Assembly: GCA_027704905.1 (NCBI GenBank)
Contig: CM051007.1
Span: 19,848,059-19,912,058, forward strand
DNA length: 64,000 nucleotides
Direction: 5' to 3'
Source of the DNA: Muraenolepis orangiensis
Lineage: Eukaryota > Chordata > Actinopteri > Gadiformes > Muraenolepididae
Shown here: piece after piece, positions 48,928 to 64,000 of the stretch
Position numbering within the stretch: position 1 is the stretch's first letter
Layout of the letters: every line of letters starts with the position of its first letter
The notes under the pieces: model-generated
Seen by the model: only the letters and a program-made list of their open reading frames with translations
The model's database searches: none
What the model was told of the DNA's origin: nothing
Position numbers and translations under genes: made by a program

Positions 48928-51480
48928 CAGCAGTTCCCAACCTTTTTCAATTCAGGGCCCACTTAGCAATCAAATCAAATTTGCGGCCCACATTCAACAA
49001 TAAACAGGCTAAATAAAGTTCTTTCTCTAATTTTTATTTAAATTAGAAAAGGAGCTGGCCGTCAGTAACAAACAGATGTGAGAAACTAAAAAGTGAGGGG
49101 CTGTCTGCAATAGGCAAATTAATAACCATTTTGTTCAGAAAAATGATTATACATGACAATTGCACATATGTTACACGCACCAGATGTAGTGCGGTAAATC
49201 ACACACATAATGGTGCAGGAAAAACCCAAACATCAAAACAAGCCAAAACAAGAGCATTAAATGAATAGGCCTACAAACACATAATATATGTACAGATGCT
49301 GTAAATGCAGCCAGAAGCTAATGATTTAAATACAAGGAAAAGCAATAATTGCAACAAAACAAAATAAAACATTATGCCAACAATATGTGGACTCACCTAA
49401 TGAGACGGCAGCCACCGAATGCTTGATGTCTGGCTCAATAGATGACAATCTCAGTCGGAGATCTGGCTCAACATTCAGTTTATTTCTATATTTCGTTTTT
49501 AATGCCACGAGCGCAGAAAATCCAGTCTCACAGAGGTATGTCGTCGGGAAAGGCATCATAAATCTCACAGCTCTGTTGGACAGATCGGGATACTCAGAAG
49601 CAACTTGAAGCCAGAAGTTTGTTAGGTACTTCTGTGAGAAGAGCAGTTTCAATGCGGTGTCACAGGAGAGATCCACAAGACTGTCTTGCTCTTTTGTACT
49701 CTTCGGGGGCCTCATCACTGTGCATGGCGAATGGGTTTTCTATCCAACTGCACTGCACATCTGGGATGGGAAAGTATTTGCGTAGCTGGGTCTTCAAGTC
49801 TTGTAGGTGCTCTTTGACGTCACTGGTGGGAAGCTGGATCTTTTCCTTTGTCAGAAAATCGGACAGATTTTCAAATGAGTCATAGTTTGACTGGTCGACT
49901 CGCTTAGCCCACAGCTCCAGTTTTTTTATGGTCGCTTCGACTTTATTCTGGACATTGAACATGTTCACTGCTGTTCCTTGGAGTCTGAGATTTTGTCCAT
50001 TTAAGTGGCTGGAAATATCAGCCAGGTAGCCCAATTCAGCCAACCACTCAAAATCACTGAAGCGATTTGCGAGCTCAAACTTAGTGTCAAGAAAAAACAC
50101 CCGCGCCTCATCACGTAACTCAAAGAGTCGCGTCAGTACCTTCCCCTGGGAAAGCCACCGCACTTCTGTGTGTAACAGGAGCTGGTGATGTTCACTGCCC
50201 ATCTCTCCGCATAACAAAACAAACAAATAAACGTGATCGCAGTGGACTGCTCTTGATAAAGTTGACTGCTTTGACTGCCTCACCTGGAACAGTCTTTAGA
50301 TCCAGGGGCATTTTTTGTTGTAGCCAGAGCTTGTCGGTGAACACTGCAGTGGACAGAGGCTACGTGTGGTGCCACAGCTTTCACGCGCCTGACAACTCCG
50401 CTGTCCTGCCCCAGCATCGCACGGGCTCCATCCGTGCTCAGCCCCACACATTTGGACCAGTCAATCCCGTTGGAAACTATATAATTGTTCAGGATGTCAA
50501 AAATGGCCTCGGCAGTTGAAGGTGTGGGCAGAGATCTGCAAAATAAAAATTCTTCTTTTATATCACCATGTTTTTCATACCGTACAAAGGCAAGCAGGTT
50601 TGATAGATGTGCGATGTCTGTTGATTCATCCAATTGGAGGGCATAAAAATGACTCTCCCGTATGCTTTTGCATTAGCTGTTCTGACACATTCGCTGCCAT
50701 GTCATCAATTCTACGTTTGACTGTGTTATCCAACAATGAGATGAGGTTGATCGGCTGCATCGCCTTCTCTCCCAACATCATCTCCACTATCTGTTTTGCA
50801 GCGGGAAGAATTCAATTCTCTCCGATGGAGTTTGGTTTACCTGCCTTGGCGATGAGTTGTGAGACCCGATATGAGGCTTCCACAGCCTTGGTGTTCCCGC
50901 TGCCCACACATGGTGATTCCATCACTTTCTCCTTGCTTTGATATTCCCTGAGTTTGTTCTCACATGGCTTCAAGGCTTCATTCGACAACGTCTCAGAACA
51001 TAACACGCACAGCACTAACTGTTCGGCTTCAGTGCCCGTCCAAAATAAACCCAGTCCTAAGTACTCAGAACTGTACTTTCTCCGACTTATTCTTTTTTGT
51101 TTGACAGGCGGAAGATCACTTGTCGATTCACCAACTGCCTCTTTTCTTTTAATTCGTCCTAACGCTAACCAGCTATCCATTTTTATACACTTTGATAGTT
51201 TTAGCTGTGGATGTTTTTTTTAGCTAGCTTTCAGGTTCATCACCGTATCAACCGCGGCTGTCACATCCGCAGAAAAAAACCCCCGACCAATCAGGTGCAT
51301 AATCAATGTGGTCCCGCTGGAACGTTTCTACCATCGACTTTAAATTGAAGGTTTTTTAAAATCTTTAATTCAATTAAAAAATATATTAAAAAATAATTAA
51401 TTAATAATTAATAATTAAAATCATATTTTGCAAATGATTTGGCGGCCCACTTGCAATGCCTTCGCGGCCCACTAGGGGGG
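48928..51480 (-). mobile_element. hAT transposon relic (ZBED5/SCAND3-like)
   Basis: The left end CAGCAGTTCCCAACCTTTTT is a Charlie-like hAT terminus and is followed by GGGCCCACTTAGCAATC. The right side has GGCGGCCCACTTGCAATGCC and GCGGCCCACTAGGGGG, complementary in theme to the left subterminal sequence, but the extreme right terminus is missing. No 8-bp target duplication could be found. The transposase is on the minus strand. Confidence 0.75.
49383..51180 (-). pseudogene. hAT transposase pseudogene
   Basis: On the minus strand from ATG 51180: MDSWLALGRIKRKEAVGEST, a short basic N-terminus, then a zinc-finger-like CVLCSETLSNEALKPCENKLREY (BED/hAT type). The RNase H-like core follows: LDESTDIAHLSNLLAFVRY (first catalytic Asp region, about 50630), SKCVGLSTDGARAMLG, VHCSVHRQALATK-like, HTEVRWLSQGKVLTRLFEL (about 50130-50170). 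The C-terminal hATC dimerisation region is FPTTYLCETGFSALVALKTKYRNKL (about 49470-49550). Lesions include a stop after SIGEN (about 50812), a frameshift near 50640 (GES to YALQLDES) and breaks near 50280 and 49700. The nearest vertebrate relatives by memory are the ZBED5/SCAND3/FAM200 group, but the breaks argue against domestication. Confidence 0.88.
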
Positions 51481-51553
51481 CGATATGATACCGTTCAAAG
51501 ACAATAAACGATAATAATATCCAGTCATCGCCTAATATCCAGTCAACTCTAAT

Positions 51554-52660
51554 TGGTGATTAAGGTGCGATGCAAGGCGTCTGTTTAGAGATGGTGTTAT
51601 CACTATGGTATATAGGTCACATGGGAATGTGGGTGTATTTATGTGCATTGTGGCAATTTGCATCCCAAGAGTCCTTCAGTTTCCGTGTTAAGGTGTGTGC
51701 AGAAATGGTCGTGTTCTACTTGGTATGTGTTCTGAAGAGAGTCAGACTTGATGTCGGAGGGAACTGATATTTTTTTGAATTTAGTCTAATGCTATTTATT
51801 ATAGTCATACTGCTGGGAGTACTAGCACAGGATGGTTTAATTCTTCAGCTTTAAATACAGAAATGCCAATAATAACTTATGGGTAGCCATCATCATCTCT
51901 ATGAATAGAACTAGGATCATCATCATCTCTTCTGTGATATAGAACTAGGATATGCATCGCTTGTATTTCACTATGAAAGCGGTTGCGTATTTTTGTTGCA
52001 CCCTGAGCACGCTCGTACATAGAGGCATCAATTATTTGAAGAGCTCCACGTAGTGGAAGTAAACAAGGAGAGAGCCCAATGTAAATAAAGATCAGCTCCG
52101 TGTCGTACAAATCTTCGGTTAATAGCACGTAACCCCCCCCCCCCCCCCTTTTCTTCCTCCTTACGTTCTATTCATGATCTCGATTCTCTTAGTTTTTTTG
52201 AGAGATGGTTCTTGTTTTGGTGGCCCAATGTAAGTCCTTCAACCAGGAGGCGGTACAGCGTTATTCTGGGGGGGGGGGGTGAGAGTAGCGGCCACGCGTC
52301 TGAATTATACATGATAGCAGAAGGCCCTTAGTTCCACCTCCTCACTCCGGCGTGATTTTTTTAAACAGCCCGGCTTGAGTAGGACACACAAACACACGCA
52401 CAGGTGGGGACAGTTGCACACACACGCACACACAGATTCTCTCTTGATGTATGAGTCCCAACTGTTTCTCCCATATATCCCATAGACATGAGTAACTGTG
52501 TGTCTTGTGCGTTTGCGTGTGTGCATGTGTTTGGTGACTAACCATCCCAACTGCTAACCGTATCACCAGTGTGGAGCTTGCTCGGAGGTCGAGGTCTGTG
52601 GGCATGTCCCCCGGCCAGAGGGGAGCTTGTGCACACACCATGGCAGCAGGCATGGGTGGC
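51554..52660. other. Intronic sequence without recognised elements
   Basis: Unique-looking sequence with a C run (52133-52148), a G run (about 52268-52279) and a short CACACGCACACACA patch near 52420. Confidence 0.55.
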
Positions 52661-52668
52661 CATGGCTC

Positions 52669-54825
<2,157 letters not shown>

Positions 54826-55034
54826 GCTCGCATGCACACGCACACATGCACATACACACACATTTCCCCATGCACCCACCCACACACACACACACACACA
54901 CAAACACTCACATTTACTCACACACACGTACATGCACTTACAGTATATAAACACACACACATAAATGCACAGACACACACACACACACACATTCACACAC
55001 ACACACAAATGCACACACAAATGCACACACAAAT

Positions 55035-55086
<52 letters not shown>
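54826..55086. repeat. CA-rich compound array with AAATGCACACAC units
   Basis: Scattered CA blocks with CATGCACA, CATTTACTCACACA and three tandem AAATGCACACAC units (about 55007-55040), then a pure CA block to 55083. Confidence 0.93.
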
Positions 55087-55087
<1 letters not shown>

Positions 55088-55393
55088 CTGAGATCAAAGC
55101 AGAAGCTAATCCACACCTTTAATAAGGAGGAACCCAGAACATTTTCCTTCCCTGCACCGTACTCTATCAAGGGATTTGTTCTGTCAAACAGCCGTCTATG
55201 CATGAAAGACGTTACATCCTTAAACGTGTGCACGAACCCGCCACAAATTGCATAGCGGTCTACCACCTTTTAGAGGTTGGATTTAAATGAGGCCCACAGA
55301 GACACAGCGGGGCCCGGCACATGCAGTGCACGTGGCTTTGATAGGCAACACACACAGGTAGCAACCCATTTCCTTAGCAAGCGCAACACACGT

Positions 55394-55395
<2 letters not shown>

Positions 55396-55442
<47 letters not shown>

Positions 55443-55447
55443 ATACT
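55396..55447. repeat. (TA)n microsatellite
   Basis: About 43 bases of TA ending TGATATACTGTATA. Confidence 0.95.
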
Positions 55448-55650
55448 GTATAATAGACAGTGTACATTGTGTGCTACTGTTCGTCTTCGTCTTACGCCCC
55501 CCTTGCACCTAACATGTATGAGAACCCATATATTCATGTTGTGAAGACAGACTTCTGCTGGCAAGCTAGTCAAACTAAAAGGTTGGTGGGAAAGAATGGA
55601 GAGATGCTATTTTCGAGCAATGAAATTACACTTGGGTGAACTAGGGAGCA

Positions 55651-58220
<2,570 letters not shown>

Positions 58221-58225
58221 CATAT

Positions 58226-58259
<34 letters not shown>

Positions 58260-58284
58260 GTATATATAAATGATATATATATAT
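58221..58284. repeat. TA / TATG microsatellite
   Basis: TA repeats with GTATATGTATATATA interruptions. Confidence 0.92.
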
Positions 58285-58736
58285 TATTTTTAATGCAGCC
58301 TTCATTGCGTGTGTTCTGAATTAATAATTCATGGCTGGGAATTATTACACATGCAGTATTTTTAACTAGCCACGTGTGCTTTTACCGCCCGTTAGCCACT
58401 AAGAGAGATAGAGACTAAAGGCTATAAATATCCTCGCAAAGTCTGTGTCCGCGTGATGGTACACAGCACGAGTGCCATCACGTGCGCGCTCGCCTTCCCT
58501 TTCCTTCCTTGAGGGAGGAGGAGGAGGAGAAGCGACGGCGATCAGTGTCACTTCAGTGTTAAGGGCATCTATCCCCCCGCCGATGGGGGGAGCAGCGGTC
58601 TCTGAAGGGAGACCACCGGGCCAACGGTAGTGGCCTGGTGGTGGAGCGCCAGAGAAGCAGGTTGAATTTAGAATTATTAGGTTCCTGGTCCATGTGTTGG
58701 CTGGAGTTGGCATTTGGACACATGAAAGCAGAGGTG

Positions 58737-58896
58737 TTATATATATATATCTATATATATATATAGATATATATCTATCTATATCTATAGATATCTATCT
58801 ATATCTATAGATAGATATAGCTATAGATATAGATAGATATATATATCTATATCTATCTCTCTATCTCTCTATATATATATCTATATCTATATATTC
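58737..58896. repeat. TATC / TAGA palindromic repeat
   Basis: About 160 bases of TATATCTATAGATATC words. TATC and its complement GATA alternate, so the tract is largely self-complementary. Confidence 0.95.
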
Positions 58897-60011
58897 CCAG
58901 TTTCCAGTGATCCAAATGGTGTGTGGGACAGCTTGTGGGAAGCTTTTTTTATATAGATATTTCAGTCATATATTACAGTGTTGGGGTGTTCTTGGTGTGG
59001 ACAGCAGAACATTTTCACACCACCAGTGTCTGCCGCTATTCTTAAGAATACCGCATTATCGGAAATGAGGAAATAGCCCGGCGAAATACAACAAAAGAAT
59101 GTTTCTATGATCATTACAACTGACACGGAATAAAAGACGTTCATTTTATATGTAGACATGTCGCACTACAGCTTTAATAAGAAACGCGCATGCATGCATG
59201 CATGCGTGTATGCGTGTCCAATATATGTTGCCCACATGGCATTGCCAATAATTCATAGTTAATAAATAATGACAATGCTTAATCATGGGGTAGAAGCCTG
59301 GAAATATATATCTGAGACGGCTGCTCCAGTCAGCAACTGCATGGCCAAAAGGATGCGAGTGGTACTTATGCACCACCTATTTCCTTACAAGTGAAGTGGC
59401 CGTCTTAAGTATTGATGATGGGGCGGACCTCGGGGCGGGATAGAAAAAAAAAACCATCCAAGTGACCTTTGACTGAACTAAGAAACGGTTGGCTAGAAAG
59501 GGAAAGCATAGTGAGACAGCGAGACACATAGACATGCGAGACGTCTCCGAAAAGCAGCATCTCAGTGGCGGTGCGCAAATCCACAGCAACGCTACACGGC
59601 TTGTGGTGGTGCGAAGCAAGCAGCTCGCTGTCGAGTGGCACGTTAAAGCGTCGCCTTTAGCATGCCCTCCGGACACATTGTCATGTTCTGTCATCTCTGA
59701 GAGCCAGAGACCGCTAAGGCTGCCAATGAGGATGGGAGATGGTGGCTATAGCAGTCGCTATTCTTAGAAGCAGCAGCGGCACTTATTTGTATTCGGTTGC
59801 CACTGACTAAGTGGAACCTCCTGTTTCTCTTTTTTGTCTCTTCGCTTTATTCATCTGTTTGTTTGATCCATCCGTCTACTCCCAAAACAGCCGGCGAAGA
59901 CTATAAATAGCAACGATTTTATTGTGTTAATCATTCTTTAATGCGTGGAGGAAGATTGAATTGTGTTTGGATTTGGACAAGCGTTTTGATTTAGTGAAAG
60001 AGCAACACTCA

Positions 60012-60014
<3 letters not shown>
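58897..60014. other. Intronic sequence without recognised elements
   Basis: Unique-looking sequence with a small GCAT repeat (59187-59208). No gene was recognised. Confidence 0.55.

Positions 60015-60051
<37 letters not shown>
60015..60051. repeat. (TA)n microsatellite
   Basis: About 18 TA units followed by a T run. Confidence 0.95.
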
Positions 60052-60055
<4 letters not shown>

Positions 60056-60324
60056 TTTTAACTCTGCTGAGTCTTTGCTGGCTTCCCCCTCCCTCCATCT
60101 TCATCATTGGTGTTTCCCATTGGTCCTGGCAGACCCGTGCTGCGCTGACACCAGACCCTAAAACGCATGTATCGCTGCTATTATATCCGGCTGTGGTTTG
60201 GATCGGCTGTAGAGAAATAATGAAAAGAAAAGGGGGGGGGGGAAACAGACAGTGCAGTGTCTGACATGATGCTCTCTGGAATACATACTCTTTCATTAGA
60301 GAGACTGACAGCCACGCACTTGAA

Positions 60325-60478
<154 letters not shown>

Positions 60479-60773
60479 TTCGAGTCTCCACCTGGCACTG
60501 CCGCATGACACACTGTTCTGTTTACTTTGTGATGGCCGCATAACGTCGTCATCGCTAGACTCGCCGCGCTCCTGTCACCCTGAGCCAACGCCCAGGAAGG
60601 GCCATGATTGGCCGTGATTGATTTCTTTGTGGTCCGTTTGGCTCGAAATGCAAATGCTGATCGTGAATATTTTTGGTCAATCGCGTCGATGATCAACTTG
60701 GGTAAGAGCTGTCTGTTACAGTGGACTAAGTTTATGTTTTGCTGATGCGTGTGTTCACTTGTGGGATTTGTTT

Positions 60774-60780
60774 ACACACA

Positions 60781-60868
<88 letters not shown>
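60774..60868. repeat. (CA)n microsatellite
   Basis: CACACACACACACC, then about 80 bases of CA. Confidence 0.97.
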
Positions 60869-60870
<2 letters not shown>

Positions 60871-62039
60871 TAGACAAACCCACACATACTGTACATAGAT
60901 CTCTGGACAAAGGATGCTCATGATAATCAGCGGCCGTAGTGAATTGTGGGTGACAGTATCCACGTGTCCATTCGATGTTGACTATGTTAACTTAAATCAT
61001 GATATTAATCATCATATTAATACGCGTTTATTAATTTATTATTAGAGCGTTTTACATGACACTCAAAGACACTTTACAGTATTCCAAAAATGTGATGCAT
61101 GAATACATTACAGAGACTGCTGGGGTTGATGAGCACCAATTGTGTGTTTGTACAGTCCTTTGTTTGCCCCTGAGTATTGTGGACAGATGTACTTGTGGCT
61201 CTCAGTAAAGTTGGCCACCATAGAGAGCTGTTGCCTCCTTTTGACATGTGGCCGATCTGCATGTCGGGCAAAGGGACAACCCAGGCCGTCCCTGTGCGCC
61301 TATGTGTCGCGAAGCCAACCCTAAAGCACATTGGCAGCCCTCGTCCTCGTCCCCCCGCCAGACACCAGGGTCAATGGAGAGACAACGCAAGACGATCCCT
61401 GTTAATGCCAAAGAAACAGTGCACCACCGCATCAACAAAAACAACAACAGCAAAATGGGTATAAACGCCTCCCACCAGCTCCATACTTGATTGATATGCA
61501 TAAACGCCGGCTGCCAGATGCTGTTAAAATGGATTTTGAGGAGACGGGACAAAGCAGCTCTAATTAATGTGATTACTTCCCTTTCTTCGTCCCCCATACG
61601 TCTCCTCCAACTGTCCATCAGTACAGTCCTCCCCCCCCCCCCCCCCCCCCCCCCTCTCCACCAATACATCGTCTTCTTTGTCATCTTTTCCAAAAAATAT
61701 CACCAAACTTGCATATCGTACAAAAGTGTATCCCCGCACTGCTCACACCAATTTGAGAAGTGAAGCCCTCTCGCATGTGTCGTGTTCAGCCCCTGCCCAC
61801 GGAAGCGCTTCAGTGTCAGCGGTGGAAGAAAGTCAAGAATCAAAGGGGTGCACATCGCCCAGGTGCCAGGCGGATCACATGTGATCGGACCCTTCCAGTG
61901 GCCCACGGCCGCCTGCGTTCAGCCCACTCTGCTGGGGTGCTCTGTGATGGCTTAACCAGTGGACGATACCGGCCCCTTAATTTCTGAAAATGAACAAACA
62001 CCCCCTTTGTGTAGCTATTCAATTTTAAGATTCTATTCG
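60869..62039. other. Intronic sequence, possible old repeat
   Basis: The block 61040-61080 (GCGTTTTACATGACACTCAAAGACACTTTACAG) resembles a common fish retroposon-associated sequence, but I cannot assign it. It also has a 24-base C run (61631-61654). No gene was recognised. Confidence 0.45.
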
Positions 62040-62102
62040 ATCCAAGATGTTTTTATTTGCCATTTGCAACAAGAACAATGGAATGCTTACTCCCCATTCC
62101 CT
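62040..62102 (-). repeat. Dispersed tail repeat, copy 4, inverted
   Basis: The reverse complement reads AATGGGGAGTAAGCATTCCATTGTTCTTG, TTGCAAATGGCAAATAAAAACATCTTGGAT. This is the same core and AATAAA end as the copy at 15289, in the opposite orientation. Confidence 0.65.
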
Positions 62103-64000
62103 GTCAAAGGCTGTGAGTTTGGAAAAACAAATCCATCCACCTTCCACATTGAAGTGGACACTAGCCGCGGTGGAGTATCATTGTTTTTTTTTAACACATG
62201 ACAGGCCACCATTTCATTGAGCTTTTGTCGTCCAAACTTTTGTGATTGAATCTTTGCAGACTTTACGCCAGCTTGCAAGATTTCACCTGCACTGCCTCTT
62301 AAAACCACCTCTTCATCCTCTCTAAACCCCATGTAACTTGGACTGTTATTTTTACTTTTGCTTTGCCATTAAACACTATGCTGGAGATGACAAAATATCT
62401 GACTGCTTCTGACAAGAAGTCCTCATTAGTTGCTTTTCTTCTTCTTCTTGGATCTGTCAAAGCTCCCAGTAGGACATTGGTTCAATGATGGCGCCTTGAA
62501 CTAACATTACCATACGTTCACCCTGGAGACCATGTTGTAATTAGCTTTTAATAAAAATCAGATTTTAAATATTCCCTTTCTGAGGATGAATTAACCATCG
62601 GTCCCCGAAGAAAGACGTTAGATGTTTCAAGCTGTAGACGACATGCGCTCGGAGGCATGGGGTCAAGAGCGTTGCGCGTCTTTGGAGTTCGCGTTTTTTT
62701 GTCTGATCTTGTTACTGTTGTCCCTGAGACGTGTCTCGGGTTCACTCGTTAATGGGTGAGTTGATTATTACTGCAGCCCTTAAATCATTGAGCGGGTTTT
62801 GGTTGGCTCCCTGGGCCCTCGAAGGACTCTTTTTAAGAAGTGAGCTATTTTTGGAACACACTGTCAACGCAACATGTATTCAGACTGAATAATTAATTAA
62901 AGCGAAGAAAAAAAAAAAAAGATTAAAGAGATGACTTCTATATTTCATCCATCACCTCTTTTCTGTGCTGGGCAGACTTTGTGATAAGTCATATGTCATG
63001 TCTTTCTAAACGACTATTGTTTGACTTCATGTCTTAATGTCTATATTGTTGCTTGTTTAAATGCTTTAAACTACTCCTTTCAACTTTATTATGGAGCCGT
63101 GTGTTTCATCAATCAGGGAATGGTTACCGGTTGGCTACCTGATTGGGTCGGCGTAATGCTGACTGAGTAATAATTATCCGAAACATGTCTGGGACTCAAA
63201 AATACGAGTTGGCCTCTGTTGGAGGCTTAAAAAACAGACGCAGTTGCATATGAACCTTATTCCAGGGGGGGGGGGGGGGGGTCAGTGTGTGTCAGTCTGT
63301 GGCAAAGTGAAATCCTGAAGTATGCCGGGGATGAAGATGATGTTTTGTCACCATGGATGTTCCCCTCCCCATCCTCATCAGTAGTCCGGTTTCCATCACC
63401 ATATTTCAATTTGCATTTTGAAGTATCGCATTAGAAAATGTTGATGCTAACGGCCAAATTGGAATCAACTGCCTCTGATTCGCATAACGGTTGATGTGCT
63501 CGCTTAAGGTGGTTTTTGACTGATTCGATTTTAATCTATTCTGATGTAGCGAACTTTGAACTTGTGAACGTGACTTACGCTGTCGGCCATTTCTCAAGCG
63601 TTCCTATGACCCGAAAACATGGGTTATGTCACCGCCCGATATCCGTCATCGCTGACGTAGTTCACTCGCTCCAAGTAGTTGATGGAAACACAACTTATTT
63701 GCATTTCCTTTTTTTTTGTTTTGCGCAAACTTACAAAAGTCTGCTTAAAATTCGCTCCGACTGTTAAATGGGAACCCAGCTACCAAAGAGTGCCTTCCGT
63801 TTACCTAATTAATAACATGACACACAGGCAAGCCAAGCCCACGTAATGAGACACTGACTCGGGGCCCCGCAGGGCCTATTGTTCCTCTGTATTTATTACA
63901 GCTGTGATATGCACCCCCCCCTCCCCGAAAATAGGCTTCTAGCAAATCCATCCGCATATTAAGTTGCAAAGTTTTTGTTTTTAATATTTGTGTAGCTCTT
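62103..64000. other. Intronic sequence to window end
   Basis: Unique-looking sequence with a 17-base G run (63265-63281) and A/T homopolymers. An 81-codon minus-strand frame at 62087-62332 was considered and not accepted as a gene. Confidence 0.5.

Larger units (their letters stand above)
48668..51553. mobile_element. Possible outer DNA element carrying the hAT relic
   Basis: AGAGCTGGGTGATATGG at 48669, with ATCGATAAATATCACCATATG-type words, on the left. GCGATATGATACCG, ACGATAATAATATCCAGTCATCGCC and CAACTCTAAT (51480-51552) on the right. GCTGGGYGATATGG termini with ATCG-rich subterminal sequence are typical of an abundant fish DNA transposon family. The right end is rearranged (AATATCCAGTC appears twice), so the boundaries and even a single-element origin are tentative. 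Confidence 0.4.

Noticed and set aside
49326..51180. Domesticated ZBED-type host gene
   Set aside because: An in-frame stop, several frameshifts and transposon termini beside it show a decayed transposon and not a conserved host gene.
62087..62332. 81-codon minus-strand frame beginning MGFREDEEVVLRGSAGE
   Set aside because: Protein-like composition, but no recognised family, no partner exon and no promoter or poly(A) evidence. Kept only as unproven.

Overview
This is a teleost fish nuclear genome window. The evidence is three vertebrate-type split coding exons, the fish retroposon families Rex3, Rex1-like and L2, two Tc1 transposons, two hAT-class DNA elements, tRNA-derived SINEs, and an extreme load of CA/TG, CT/GA and TA microsatellites plus long poly(C)/poly(G) runs. 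The species cannot be named from the sequence. Most long open frames here are read-through of microsatellites or minisatellites and are not genes.

The only host gene I can support is trappc9 (NIBP, TRAPP II complex subunit 9) on the + strand, with three consecutive C-terminal exons: 5419-5529, 22999-23152 and 29001-29091. Reading phase is continuous across all three. The intron between the second and third exons (23153-29000) has the hallmarks of a minor-spliceosome (U12) AT-AC intron: ATATCCTTT at the 5' end, TTCCTTGAC as branch site, and CAC at the 3' end. It can only be spliced in frame that way. The window is otherwise intron: the tail of an upstream intron (1-5418), a 17.5 kb intron, the 5.8 kb U12 intron, and at least 34.9 kb of the next intron. 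The last exons are not visible.

Layout: 1-5.4 kb, upstream intron with microsatellites, a Rex3 3' fragment and a weak minus-strand exon-like frame. 5.5-23 kb, SINEs, minisatellites, and a nested locus at 17.9-22.05 kb where a minisatellite was hit by a non-autonomous hAT element (8-bp target duplication GTTGTAAG) that was in turn hit by a near full-length Rex3 LINE. 23.2-29 kb, U12 intron, mostly CT and TG arrays. 29.1-34.5 kb, a (TG)85 array beginning at intron position +9, one decayed Tc1 and one apparently intact Tc1 with an uninterrupted DD34E transposase. The intact Tc1 sits inside a dispersed repeat whose uninterrupted relative lies at 40.3 kb. 36.3-37.5 kb, a 1.15 kb C/T-rich minisatellite whose other strand is densely G-tracted. 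44.2-46 kb, abutting L2 and Rex1-like LINE fragments. 48.7-51.55 kb, a decayed hAT transposase gene apparently nested in another DNA element. 52-64 kb, intronic sequence with more microsatellites and no recognisable gene.
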